This document shows positions 33,029-41,474 of a DNA stretch of 64,000 bases, in pieces. Position numbers and translations under genes: made by a program. The notes under the pieces were generated by a model, which worked only from the letters and a program-made list of their open reading frames with translations, ran no database searches and was not told where the DNA came from. Within the stretch, counting starts at the first letter, position 1. Each line of letters starts with the position of its first letter. The stretch is from Vulcanimicrobiota bacterium (GTDB lineage Bacteria > Vulcanimicrobiota > Vulcanimicrobiia > Vulcanimicrobiales > Vulcanimicrobiaceae), in NCBI GenBank assembly GCA_027306785.1, contig DAHUZB010000017.1, positions 1 through 64,000 on the forward strand, read 5' to 3'.

Positions 33029-34486
33029 TTAGTGGATGTCGGAGACGCTGACCGCCGACGCCTTGTTCGAACCGAGGCCGCCGCGGATGTAGGTGATCAC
33101 GTCCGCGATGTCCTTATTCGAGAGCTGGCCCTTCCACGCGGGCATCTGCGCCGCGTAGCTCTGACCCATGATGACCTTGCCGTGCAGGCCGTTGAGCAGC
33201 ACGGTTACGACGGCCTTGGGATCGCCGGTCACCATCGAGTTGCCCGCGAGCGGCGGAGCGACGCCGGCCTGACCCATACCGGTCGCACCGTGGCAGCTCG
33301 AGCAGTTCTGCGAGAAGATCTTCTGCCCGTCGGCGAGCGCGTCGCTCGCGCCGCCCGCGGCGGGTGCCGCTTCGGCCGGTGCGGCGGCGAGGATCTGGGC
33401 TTCGGTCTGCGAGGGCGGACCGGCCGCGATCTTCGCTTGAATCGTGTTCTGCGCGTAGAACGAGAGCGCCACGATAACGGCGATCACGACCGCCGTCGTG
33501 CCGATGATGCCCTTACGCGCGCTGAACGAACGCGTGGTGGCGCGGTCGATCCACGGCAGCGCGAAGACGATCAGAATGCCGATCGTCGGCACGATGATCG
33601 CGGCGAGCAGTTCCGGGAACGGTCCGTTGCCGAGGAAGATCGGCACCAGGTTGAGCAGACCGAACAGGAACAAGAAGTACCATGCCGGGTACGGGATAAA
33701 CTGCGAGTTCGTCGGATCGGCCTTCGCATCGAGGAAGGGCGGTGCGAAGAACGCGAGCGCGACGATGATCAGGAACACGAGCAGCGAGACGAACGCGTCC
33801 ATGAACATCTGATCCGGCCAGAAGCGTCCCGGCTTGAGCGTGCGCGGTTCGTCCGCGACCGGTCCGGCCGGACCGTTGTGGCGGAAGATCGCGAGGTGCG
33901 CGCCGACGAGCGCCACGAGCGCCGCGGGCATCAGCCACACGTGCAGGCCGAAGAAGCGATTGATGGTGTTGGTACCCATCGTGCCGCCGCCTTGCGCGAT
34001 GCTCTGCAGAATCGCGCCGCCCGGCGGAAGACCCGCGATGTTGAGCGAGACCTGCGACGCGAAGTACGCATCCATGTCCCACGGCAACAGATAGCCGGTG
34101 AGACCGAGGACGAGCGTGACGATGAGCAGCAGCACGCCGACGATCCATTGGATCTCGCGCGGCGATTTATATGCGCCCCAGATCAGCACTTGCAGCAGAT
34201 GCAGGAAGACGAGCGCGATCATCGCGCTTGCGCCCCAGTAGTGTATCGAGAGCAAGAAGTGGGTGAAGGGATTGAGATAGATGGCGCGCGTCGACTCCCA
34301 CGCCGTCGCCGCCGACGGTGCGTAGAAGAACGTGAGGAAGATGCCCGTGACGATCTGCATGATCATCGCGAACATCGTCGCGCTGCCGAAAACGTACCAA
34401 TAACTCGCGCCGCCCGGAATATCTTCCGTCAGGAAGTCCTTCGCCATCGAGACGAAGCCGGTGCGCGACTCGATCCAGTTGAGCAT
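33029..34486 (-). CDS. cytochrome b fused to a C-terminal cytochrome c domain (bc complex)
   Basis: A 485-residue membrane protein. Haem-ligand pairs are H82/H96 (13 residues between) and H182/H197 (14 between); the 14-residue spacing in the second pair is b6-like. GYLLPWDMDAYFA and the C-terminal helices (subunit IV region) are in the same chain. The Qo-site PEWY motif reads PAWY (267-270), without the acidic residue. After a linker rich in Ala and Pro (about 355-380), a class I cytochrome c domain has CSSCH (395-399) and likely ligand M448 in QMPAWKG. It follows the Rieske gene by 12 bases. The complex oxidises quinol and passes electrons to its own c domain. Confidence 0.93.
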   Translation of the reverse strand: MLNWIESRTGFVSMAKDFLTEDIPGGASYWYVFGSATMFAMIMQIVTGIFLTFFYAPSAATAWESTRAIYLNPFTHFLLSIHYWGASAMIALVFLHLLQVLIWGAYKSPREIQWIVGVLLLIVTLVLGLTGYLLPWDMDAYFASQVSLNIAGLPPGGAILQSIAQGGGTMGTNTINRFFGLHVWLMPAALVALVGAHLAIFRHNGPAGPVADEPRTLKPGRFWPDQMFMDAFVSLLVFLIIVALAFFAPPFLDAKADPTNSQFIPYPAWYFLFLFGLLNLVPIFLGNGPFPELLAAIIVPTIGILIVFALPWIDRATTRSFSARKGIIGTTAVVIAVIVALSFYAQNTIQAKIAAGPPSQTEAQILAAAPAEAAPAAGGASDALADGQKIFSQNCSSCHGATGMGQAGVAPPLAGNSMVTGDPKAVVTVLLNGLHGKVIMGQSYAAQMPAWKGQLSNKDIADVITYIRGGLGSNKASAVSVSDIH

Positions 34487-34498
34487 CGGAGTCCTTCC

Positions 34499-35176
34499 TT
34501 ACGACTGATACGAGATGACGATGCGATCTTCGACCGACGACTTGTAGCGGATCCACATGATCTCCGCCGTGCCGCTCTGTTCGCGCAAGGGGAGCGGATC
34601 CAAGCCGCGCGGGGCCGGGCCTGCCAGGTGCTCGCCGTCGAAGTTGAACTGCGAACCGTGGCACGGGCAGGCGAACTTGTTGCCGCTCTCGTCCCACGCG
34701 AATCGGCAGCCCAGATGCGGACAGATCGGGCTGAAGATGACGAAGTTCATGTTGACGACGTCGTAGGGCAGATCCGACTTGCCGTCCTTGGTGAAGAGAT
34801 CGGGGCGCGCCGCTTCGAACTTCGCCTGATCCACCTTGATGCCCCAGACGTACTCGTCCGAGGTCTGCATCGGCAGGTACGAGTCTTTGGATTTCAGGCT
34901 GAAGGTGAGCTTGACGGGCTTGGCCGTCGCCGCTTGAAGCTGCTTGACCTCATCGTCGGTCAGCGGAGCCCAGTTCCCGGTTCCGCCGCCGCCTTTGGGA
35001 AGCAGCGAGCCGACGATCGGGATCACGAGGCCGACACCGATGATGCCGCCCATGACCGTGGTCGCCTTCGCCATGAACGTCCGGCGGCTGATTTCCTCAG
35101 CCGTGCCCGGATCGTCATAGGCACTGTAAATCTTACGCTGGGCGCCTTCTGAAGCGCCCGCAGAATGCTTGGACAA
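34499..35176 (-). CDS. Rieske 2Fe-2S protein of the bc complex
   Basis: A 225-residue protein read from TTG at 35176 with GGAG about ten bases upstream. A Tat-type anchor has SRRTFM (residues 30-35) followed by one hydrophobic helix ([19 protein letters not shown]). Cluster box 1 is CPHLGC (152-157) and box 2 is CPCHGS (170-175), giving two Cys and two His ligands plus the disulfide pair. The tatA and tatC genes in the same block supply its export route. It is cotranscribed with the cytochrome b-c gene. A 133-base gap upstream may carry its own promoter. Confidence 0.93.
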   Translation of the reverse strand: MSKHSAGASEGAQRKIYSAYDDPGTAEEISRRTFMAKATTVMGGIIGVGLVIPIVGSLLPKGGGGTGNWAPLTDDEVKQLQAATAKPVKLTFSLKSKDSYLPMQTSDEYVWGIKVDQAKFEAARPDLFTKDGKSDLPYDVVNMNFVIFSPICPHLGCRFAWDESGNKFACPCHGSQFNFDGEHLAGPAPRGLDPLPLREQSGTAEIMWIRYKSSVEDRIVISYQS

Positions 35177-35244
35177 CTCTCACACTCTCCGGAAGGTGAT
35201 GTAGGGCCCGGCGGTACCGGCCCGCTAGAGCCCATTCCTCACGA

Positions 35245-35250
35245 ATTGTA
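35245..35250 (-). promoter_or_regulatory. possible -10 box for the Rieske/cytochrome b genes
   Basis: On the minus strand TACAAT (one mismatch to TATAAT) lies 69 bases before the Rieske start, in the only gap over 100 bases in this operon. No good -35 accompanies it. A 7-bp hairpin (35292-35308) next to the ccsA stop may partly end the upstream transcript. Confidence 0.25.
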
Positions 35251-35309
35251 CGGTCGCCCTCTTCTGTACGGCTACCGGGAAAGTCCAATCCTCGCCGCGC
35301 GGCGGCGAA

Positions 35310-36323
35310 TCAGACCTTGTAGCTGTGCAGGCCGCTGATCCAGATGTTCACGCCGAGGTAGGTGAAGACCACGATTCCGAACCCCAGGATGCTCACCCAG
35401 TTCGTGCGCAGGCCCCGCCAGGCGTTGCGGGTGTGGAGGTGCATGTAGGCGAGGTAGACGATCCAGGTGGCAAGCGCGGCGGTCTCCTTCGGGTCCCACT
35501 GCCAGTAGGCGCCCCACGCCTCCTTGGCCCAGGCCGCGCCGGTAATGATCCCGAGCGAGATCAGCGGCAGGCCGATCGCCACCGCCCGATAGACGATCAC
35601 GTCGAGCTGCGAAAGGGTCGGCAGCGAGCTCAGCCACTGCGCCATCGGATTCCCCGCCGCCGCCGCCGCCTCGAGCGCCGGCGTCTCGCCGCGCACCTGC
35701 ATCGGCTGCGCGGCGACGCCGGCATCTTGGAGCGCGGCCGACGCCATCATGTAACCCGGCGTCAAACGTACGGCCACTCCACCGACATCGGAGACTGCCT
35801 CCGCCGCAATGTTCTTTACTCCGGCGATGCGCTGCTCGGCGTAGTATTTCACCAGGTAGATGGCCGAGAAGACGAAGGCGACGAGGAAGGCGGCGTACGA
35901 CGAGACGACGATCGGCACGTGAATCTTGGCCCAGTACGATTGCAGCGACGGGACCGGCGGCATCGTGCCTTCGTTCCAGGTGACGCCGTAGGCGAGCGCG
36001 ATCGCGGCGATCGCCACCACGAATCCGGCGGCGTACCACGCCTTGTAGCGCCACGCGAAGAAGATGATGAACGCGACCGACATCGCCGCGAAGAGCGAGA
36101 GCGAGCCGTACAAATTGAGCAGCGGCCAGATGCCGGTGAGCGCGTAGCGCACGATCAACTGCGCGAACTGCGCGACGCAGCCGACGATCACGAGCGGCGC
36201 GCCGAGGTTGCGCAGGTACTCTTCGCGGGCGAAGAAGTAGGCGATCAGCGCGAGCGCGCCGATCACGTAGCTCGCGATCGCGACGATCATCAATAGTTCG
36301 TCGGCTTGCAGGTGTCCGGTCAT
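35310..36323 (-). CDS. ccsA: cytochrome c biogenesis protein CcsA (System II)
   Basis: A 337-residue membrane protein with about eight helices. The haem-handling tryptophan-rich motif is WGAYWQWDPKET (near residue 270), with conserved His residues in flanking loops (WAKIHVPIVVSSYAAF and YMHLHTRNAWRG). It works with ResB/CcsB to attach haem to apocytochrome c on the outside of the membrane; the c domain of the bc complex is an obvious client. It starts directly after the resB stop with no gap. An unusual Ala-rich insert lies between helices at about residues 195-235. Confidence 0.93.
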   Translation of the reverse strand: MTGHLQADELLMIVAIASYVIGALALIAYFFAREEYLRNLGAPLVIVGCVAQFAQLIVRYALTGIWPLLNLYGSLSLFAAMSVAFIIFFAWRYKAWYAAGFVVAIAAIALAYGVTWNEGTMPPVPSLQSYWAKIHVPIVVSSYAAFLVAFVFSAIYLVKYYAEQRIAGVKNIAAEAVSDVGGVAVRLTPGYMMASAALQDAGVAAQPMQVRGETPALEAAAAAGNPMAQWLSSLPTLSQLDVIVYRAVAIGLPLISLGIITGAAWAKEAWGAYWQWDPKETAALATWIVYLAYMHLHTRNAWRGLRTNWVSILGFGIVVFTYLGVNIWISGLHSYKV

Positions 36324-37712
36324 CTAAAATGCCTCCGCGGGCTGCAGGTGAGGTGAGGGGCCGGGCGGCTCCAGATGCGAGCGCAGTTCGTCCACGAGTT
36401 CGCGGAACTGCGTCTCGAAGATATCGTACCCTTTCACGGTGGTCGCGGCCAGACCGATCGTGCAGGTCCCGCGTTCGGCGTTCGCGTCGACGCGCGCATA
36501 GAGACGCGCGGGCAGGAAGTAGAACGAGATCACGAGCCCGGCGAGCAGCACCATGGCGCCGATGCCGACGAGCGGAATACCGGGATCGTAGCGGTACTGG
36601 AAGCCGCTGTAGAGCAGATAGCGCTGCGGCGTCGCGCTCCAACCGTTGCCGAGAGCGATCGGCGTGTGCAGGTCGATGAGCGCGCTGCCGAGATTCGCTC
36701 CGCTCTGATCCATCGAGAGCACCACCGCCGGATCGTTTACGCGCGGATCGGCCGAGGGCATGCCGCTGCTCTTATCGACCGTCGGCACGAAGCGATCGTA
36801 GACGAGCGCGTTACGCGTGCCCGGGATCGCTACTTGCTCGCCCTCTTTGAGCACGACGTCGCCGAAACCGGGAACGGGCTTGCCGTCGTGCGTGAACGAG
36901 AACTGCGTGGCGAAGCCGTAACTTGCTTGATAGTAGAGCGTGCCATCGACGTCGATCGGATGATTGACGCGCACGGTCATCTTGCGCGGGATGCCGTCGT
37001 TGCCGGTGACGGTGACGTGCGAGACGTAGTCGATCGGCTGGTAGACCATGCCGCTCTTGGTGAGGATCGGTTTGATCGTGTAGCGGAAATCGTCGAGGCG
37101 AATGAAGGCCTTGGTTTGCGGAATCTGCACCGTTTGACCGGTGACGATCGCCGCATCGCCGGAAAATCCGCGCGCCCAATAGACCGTGGTTCCCGCCGCG
37201 ATGATGACGAAGCCGAGGTGCGCGATCAACACGCCGCGGCGCGCCCAATTGTGCTTGTCGGCGAAGCTCCATTCGGTGCCGTCGAATTCGCGCTTACGCA
37301 CGTTCCAGCCGCGCGAGGAGAAAAAACGCTCCACCCGCGCGCGTACGTCGTCTTCGCCGCCGCGCAACTCGATCTGCGCGTGCAGCGGAATCTTTTCGAT
37401 TTTTACGGGACGCAGCGGCGGCAGACGCGCGGGAATCACGCGCTTGAAGGTGCAGACCGCGAGCGAGATGAGGATCAGGCCGATGATCCCGATGTACCAC
37501 GGTGAGTGGTAGATGTTGTCGAATCCGAGCCGCAGGATCGCGCGCGCGATCGCGGCCGGATAGCTGCTGAAGTAGACGCTCGCGTCTTTTCCTTGATCGA
37601 CGATGACGCCGATCATCGTCAGGATGCCCCACACCACGAAGAGGAGCACCGCGAAGAGCACGTTGCCGAACGTGCGAACGAGCGCTTCGTACGAGTCGCG
37701 TATCGCCGTCAC
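36324..37712 (-). CDS. resB: ResB/CcsB-type cytochrome c biogenesis protein
   Basis: A 462-residue protein from a GTG start (37712). Three N-terminal hydrophobic segments (NVLFAVLLFVVWGILTMIG, YIGIIGLILISLAVC, VLIAHLGFVIIAAGTTVYWARG) flank a soluble region, then a large periplasmic beta-rich domain and a final helix (VGIGAMVLLAGLVISFYF) with a cytoplasmic tail. This is the ResB plan. It forms the System II haem lyase with CcsA, encoded immediately downstream. Confidence 0.9.
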   Translation of the reverse strand: MTAIRDSYEALVRTFGNVLFAVLLFVVWGILTMIGVIVDQGKDASVYFSSYPAAIARAILRLGFDNIYHSPWYIGIIGLILISLAVCTFKRVIPARLPPLRPVKIEKIPLHAQIELRGGEDDVRARVERFFSSRGWNVRKREFDGTEWSFADKHNWARRGVLIAHLGFVIIAAGTTVYWARGFSGDAAIVTGQTVQIPQTKAFIRLDDFRYTIKPILTKSGMVYQPIDYVSHVTVTGNDGIPRKMTVRVNHPIDVDGTLYYQASYGFATQFSFTHDGKPVPGFGDVVLKEGEQVAIPGTRNALVYDRFVPTVDKSSGMPSADPRVNDPAVVLSMDQSGANLGSALIDLHTPIALGNGWSATPQRYLLYSGFQYRYDPGIPLVGIGAMVLLAGLVISFYFLPARLYARVDANAERGTCTIGLAATTVKGYDIFETQFRELVDELRSHLEPPGPSPHLQPAEAF

Positions 37713-37721
37713 CTTACGAGC

Positions 37722-38468
37722 CTAGGCCGTCTGTTCCGCGGCCCGCCACGACTTCTCAAGCACGAGCACGATCCAGATGGAGATTTCGTAGAGCACGTAC
37801 ATCGGAGCGGCGAGCAGCGCCATGGTGAGCGGATTGCCGTCGGGCGCGGCAATGCCGGCCGCGATGACCATCCCGAAGAGCGAGTGGCGGCGGTAGCGCG
37901 CGAGCCCGGCGGCGTTCACGATCCCCAAGCGCGCGAGCCCCACGAGCACGACCGGCGTCTGGAAGATCAGCGCGAAGAGCGCGAGCAGAATCAGGAGAAA
38001 TCCGATCGTCTGCCCGATGCCGAAGGTCGGCGTCGCGACGGCGTCCGTGATGTTGACGAGCGCCGCGACCACCCGCGGGATCACGAGGAAGTGCGCGAAG
38101 GCGATGCCCATGCACGCGAGCAGCAGCGACGGGGCGATGAAGCTGTAGACCATGCGGCGAGTACGCGGCGCGACGGCCGGTACGACGAACATCCACCCCT
38201 GGTAGAAGAGCATCGGCAGCCCGACGACGATGCCGCCGATCAGCGAAAATTTGAACTCGGCGAAGATCACGTCGGCGGGTCCGAACGCGTGCAGCGTGAT
38301 ACCGTGAAAATAGGTGTCCACCATCCACTTGATGATGAACTGCGAGGGCCAGAAGAGCAGCACCGCGATGCCGCCGACGGTCGCGATCGCGGTTAAGAGA
38401 CGCGTACGGAGCTCCCGAAGGTGCTCCGTAAACGGCATCTCTTTTTGGTCCCAGGATTCGTCGGTCAC
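37722..38468 (-). CDS. tatC: Sec-independent translocase TatC
   Basis: A 248-residue, six-helix membrane protein. The canonical N-terminal motif MPFTEHLRELRTRL begins at residue 11, so the true start may be the ATG at 38438 and not the GTG at 38468. Conserved features: the cytoplasmic EHL/ELR acidic pair, and F-x-P-A-L-x-P-x-E-R-like VPAVAPRTRRMVYSF near residue 95. TatC recognises twin-arginine signals. The Rieske protein downstream is a likely substrate. Confidence 0.94.
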   Translation of the reverse strand: MTDESWDQKEMPFTEHLRELRTRLLTAIATVGGIAVLLFWPSQFIIKWMVDTYFHGITLHAFGPADVIFAEFKFSLIGGIVVGLPMLFYQGWMFVVPAVAPRTRRMVYSFIAPSLLLACMGIAFAHFLVIPRVVAALVNITDAVATPTFGIGQTIGFLLILLALFALIFQTPVVLVGLARLGIVNAAGLARYRRHSLFGMVIAAGIAAPDGNPLTMALLAAPMYVLYEISIWIVLVLEKSWRAAEQTA

Positions 38469-38474
38469 GGGCGG

Positions 38475-38771
38475 CTAGGCGCTCGTGCCCTTTCCGGGCG
38501 TCGGCGGCGGCACCGGTTCGCCCGAGACGCTGCCCGCTTCGACCGCGCTCATCGGGTCGGCGGCGGCGGTCTCGACGCGGCGGCGCGCCTCTTCGCGGGC
38601 ACGCGCGGCCGCTTCATCGGCCTCGATCTGGCCCATCATGAACTCTTTTTTCGCTTGTCCGGCGCTGCGGGCGAGCTTGGGCAGCTTGTCCGCGCCGAAG
38701 AGCAGCGCGCCGACGGCGAGGATGCCGATCAGGATCGGCGCGTCGATGAACGCGAGCATGGGGTGCAGCAT
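38475..38771 (-). CDS. tatA: TatA/TatB-family translocase subunit
   Basis: A 98-residue protein with one N-terminal helix (DAPILIGILAVGALLFGADKLPKLARS), the FG-x-x-x-LP hinge, and an amphipathic helix with a charged tail. The fit is best to TatA; the short tail and KLPKLARS also allow TatB. It sits six bases upstream of tatC. A Pro-rich end (GEPVPPPTPGKG) closes it. Confidence 0.9.
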   Translation of the reverse strand: MLHPMLAFIDAPILIGILAVGALLFGADKLPKLARSAGQAKKEFMMGQIEADEAAARAREEARRRVETAAADPMSAVEAGSVSGEPVPPPTPGKGTSA

Positions 38772-38794
38772 GGGGTTGGTTCTCCTTGTCGTTC

Positions 38795-39751
38795 CTAGTC
38801 GACGACGGCGTCGGCCAGGCGTTGCAGCTCTTCCTTCGCCGCGCTCGGCGGCAATGGCTTCAGCGCCGCGTGCGCCCGCTCCACGAAGCGGCGAATCTCC
38901 GCTCGCGTGGCGTCGAGCCCGCCCGCGGCGGCAATGCCGTCAACGATCGCCGGGATGCCGTCGGTTCCGTCGCTGCCGTAGAAGTTCGCCACTTCGCCGC
39001 GGAACGCGTCGCCGCCGCGCGCGAGCGCGAGAATTAACGGAATCGTCATCTTGCGCTCGGTGAGATCGTTGCCGACCGGTTTGCCGATCGTCCGCTCGTC
39101 GGCTTCGAGATCGAGCAGGTCGTCGGCCATCTGAAACGCGATGCCGTAGGCGTCGCCGAAGGCGCGCAGCGCCTCGATCTGCGCGGGCGTGCCGCCGCCC
39201 ATGATCGCACCGCATTCGGCCGACGCGGCGAAGAGGGTGGCGGTCTTCTTGCGCGCGATTTCGACGTACTGCTCGAGTGTGGTATCCAGGTCGCCGAGCG
39301 CGCGCAGTTGCAGGACCTCGCCGTCGCAGATCGCGGCGAGCGTGGCCGAGAGAATGTGCGGCACCGGAGGCGGATAGTTCGCGGTGACGTTTTTGAAAAT
39401 CCAGGCGAACAGGTAGTCGCCCGCGAGCACGCTCACGCGATTGCCGAAATCGACCGCGGTCGCGTTCACGCCGCGCCGCGTCTGCGCATTGTCCACCACG
39501 TCGTCGTGGATCAGCGTCGCGACGTGGATCAGTTCCATGTATGCCGCGAGGTGCAGGTGCTCGGTCGGCGCGCCGCCGCAGGCGCTCGCGCCGAGCAGCG
39601 TCATGCGCGGGCGTAGGCGTTTACCGCCCGCCGCGAGCATGCGGCGTACGGCCTCGGTAATCAGCGCGTTGTCGGTGCTGAAGCGCTCGCGAAAGAACGA
39701 TTCGATCAGTTCGTACAGATTCGATTCGTCGCTGCGAATGGCGTCGATCAC
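38795..39751 (-). CDS. polyprenyl diphosphate synthase (long chain, quinone side chain type)
   Basis: A 318-residue all-helical prenyltransferase from a GTG start overlapping the ubiE stop (GTGA). The first Asp-rich motif is HDDVVD near residue 84, the second DDLLDLEAD near residue 213; GGKRLRPR near residue 42 binds diphosphate. Residues before the first motif are small (ATLIH), which in this family favours long products. With ubiE/menG upstream, it most likely makes the side chain of menaquinone, or undecaprenyl-like chains. Confidence 0.9.
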   Translation of the reverse strand: MIDAIRSDESNLYELIESFFRERFSTDNALITEAVRRMLAAGGKRLRPRMTLLGASACGGAPTEHLHLAAYMELIHVATLIHDDVVDNAQTRRGVNATAVDFGNRVSVLAGDYLFAWIFKNVTANYPPPVPHILSATLAAICDGEVLQLRALGDLDTTLEQYVEIARKKTATLFAASAECGAIMGGGTPAQIEALRAFGDAYGIAFQMADDLLDLEADERTIGKPVGNDLTERKMTIPLILALARGGDAFRGEVANFYGSDGTDGIPAIVDGIAAAGGLDATRAEIRRFVERAHAALKPLPPSAAKEELQRLADAVVD

Positions 39752-40494
39752 GATGCCGTCCGATCGGCGGGCTTGGTGCCGTAATGCGCGGCGATCGCGC
39801 CGCCCATGATGCGCTCGAAGCCCGCGTCGGCGAAGCCCGCTCGCGCGAAGCGGTCGCGCAGCAGGTCGGCGTTCGGATGGTTGGTGAGCGAACTCGGAAG
39901 GTAGGTGTAGGCCTGCTTCGATCCGCCGACGAGTCCGCCGACGAGCGGAACCACGCCGTAGAAATAGAGATCGAACATGCGCTTCCAGAGCTTGTTCGGT
40001 GCTTTGCTTACGTCGAGGTTCACGAAGCGCGCGCCCGGTTTGAGCACGCGGAGAATCTCGCGTAGCACCTGATCGATGTCCACGACGTTGCGCAGGCTGA
40101 AGCCCATCGTCGCGCCGTCGAAACTGTTATCCGCGAAGGGAAGCGCCATCACGTCGCCTTCCACGAACGTCGCGGAGCCGCGCGCCTCGCGCGGTGCGCG
40201 CGCCCGCGCGCCCTCGAGCATGGGGGCGCAGAAATCGACGCCGGTTACCCGCAGGCTCGGATCGGTGCGCAGCAGATGGAAGACCACGTCGCCGGTGCCG
40301 CAGCAGAGGTCGAGCACCGTGCCGCCCGCGGGCGGCGCGAGGAGCGCGATCGCGCGTTTGCGCCAGCGCTCGTCCATGCCCGCCGTCAGCACGCGGTTGG
40401 CCGCGTCGTAACGCGGCGCGATGCGCGCGAACATCTCGCGCACGAACGTGCCTTTATCGCCGGGGGCGGGCGTGGTGGTCGTCGGTGAGGCCAT
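39748..40494 (-). CDS. ubiE: demethylmenaquinone/ubiquinone C-methyltransferase
   Basis: A 248-residue SAM methyltransferase. The ATG at 40494 gives a short Thr/Pro lead and then VREMFARIAPRYDAANRVLTAGMD, the UbiE/MenG signature. Motif I is VLDLCCGTGDV (near residue 60), and the conserved FSLRNVVD and YLPSSLTNHPNADLLRD follow. It performs the final ring methylation of menaquinone. It heads the respiratory block running to 33.0 kb and is divergent from the PLD-like gene. Confidence 0.94.
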   Translation of the reverse strand: MASPTTTTPAPGDKGTFVREMFARIAPRYDAANRVLTAGMDERWRKRAIALLAPPAGGTVLDLCCGTGDVVFHLLRTDPSLRVTGVDFCAPMLEGARARAPREARGSATFVEGDVMALPFADNSFDGATMGFSLRNVVDIDQVLREILRVLKPGARFVNLDVSKAPNKLWKRMFDLYFYGVVPLVGGLVGGSKQAYTYLPSSLTNHPNADLLRDRFARAGFADAGFERIMGGAIAAHYGTKPADRTAS

Positions 40495-40577
40495 CGGTTC
40501 GTCGCTCTTTCCAAGCCGTGCGGTGCTCTCCTCCGGTCGGGTTGTCGCACGCGACCTTTGTCGGGATTGCACGGCTG

Positions 40578-41474
40578 ATGATGATGCTCAGTTCAACCGG
40601 AACGATGCTCGCGGCGTTGCGCGACGCGCATGAGATCACGCTGCTCGCCTACATGCTGCACCCGGGCGCGATGGAGGATGCCCTTGTCGCGGCCGCGCGG
40701 GGCGGCGCGCGGGTGCACGTGCGGCTCGAGGGGCGGCCGTACGCCGATGCGCGCGGGGGGCTGCTCGCGCGCAATCGCGCGGAGATCGCCAAGCTCACCG
40801 CCGCCGGGATCGACGCTCGGCTAGTCGATACCGATCCGCGCGCGCCCGAGCCCCTGCACGCCAAAGCCGTCGCGGCCGACGACGCGCTCTTTCTCGACGA
40901 TCGGAATTTCAACGGCGATCGCGGCGATACGATTCTGCGCGACACGACCGCGCGCGACGTGCGTACGTTCCGGGCGGCGGCCGACGGTCGCGATACGGCG
41001 GGTTCGCCGTGGTTCGCGATGCACAAGCGCGGCGCGCTCGCGCTCGAAGCGAAGGTGATCGAGGCGGCGCGACCCTCGAGCGATCTCGTCGTCGAGAGCG
41101 AATCCTTCGGGCGGGGCGACGCGGTCTATTCGGCGCTCGATCGCGCGGCGCTCGCCGGCCTTTCGCCGCGGCTGCTGGTGGCACGGAGCGAACTCGCGCA
41201 CGACGCGCGTGAAGCGGCGGCCCTTGCGCGGCTCGTGCACGACGGCGTTCGCGTGCGCGTCTGCGCAGATCAGGAGAAGTTTGCCGTTGCGGGATCGCGC
41301 GCGTGGGTGGGATCGGCCAACGCGAGCGCGGCATTCGCGCAGCCCGACACGATCGATTGGGGGGCGCGTACGAGCGCGCCCCCCATCGTTCATCGCCTGC
41401 GTGCGGCGTTCGAGCGTCGCTGGAGCACCGCTCGAACGTTCGAACCGCCTACTTCTTCGCGTGCGGTTTCATGA
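40578..41474 (+). CDS. phospholipase D-like protein with one intact and one altered HKD motif
   Basis: A 298-residue protein from one of three consecutive ATGs at 40578-40586. The first half has HAKAVAADDALFLDDRNF, a good H-x-K-x(n)-D motif (near residue 94). The second half has QEKFAVAGSRAWVGSAN, where the H of HxK is Gln. Canonical PLD-family enzymes need two HKD motifs, so catalysis may be lost or come from a dimer. No signal peptide is visible. Its last 26 bases overlap the convergent M61 peptidase gene. Confidence 0.7.
   Translation: MMMLSSTGTMLAALRDAHEITLLAYMLHPGAMEDALVAAARGGARVHVRLEGRPYADARGGLLARNRAEIAKLTAAGIDARLVDTDPRAPEPLHAKAVAADDALFLDDRNFNGDRGDTILRDTTARDVRTFRAAADGRDTAGSPWFAMHKRGALALEAKVIEAARPSSDLVVESESFGRGDAVYSALDRAALAGLSPRLLVARSELAHDAREAAALARLVHDGVRVRVCADQEKFAVAGSRAWVGSANASAAFAQPDTIDWGARTSAPPIVHRLRAAFERRWSTARTFEPPTSSRAVS

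Noticed and set aside
32936-35152. 738-codon plus-strand open frame opposite the cytochrome b and Rieske genes
   Set aside because: Composition is Arg/Glu/Asp-rich with no domain; it is the antisense shadow of GC-rich genes with clear haem and cluster motifs.
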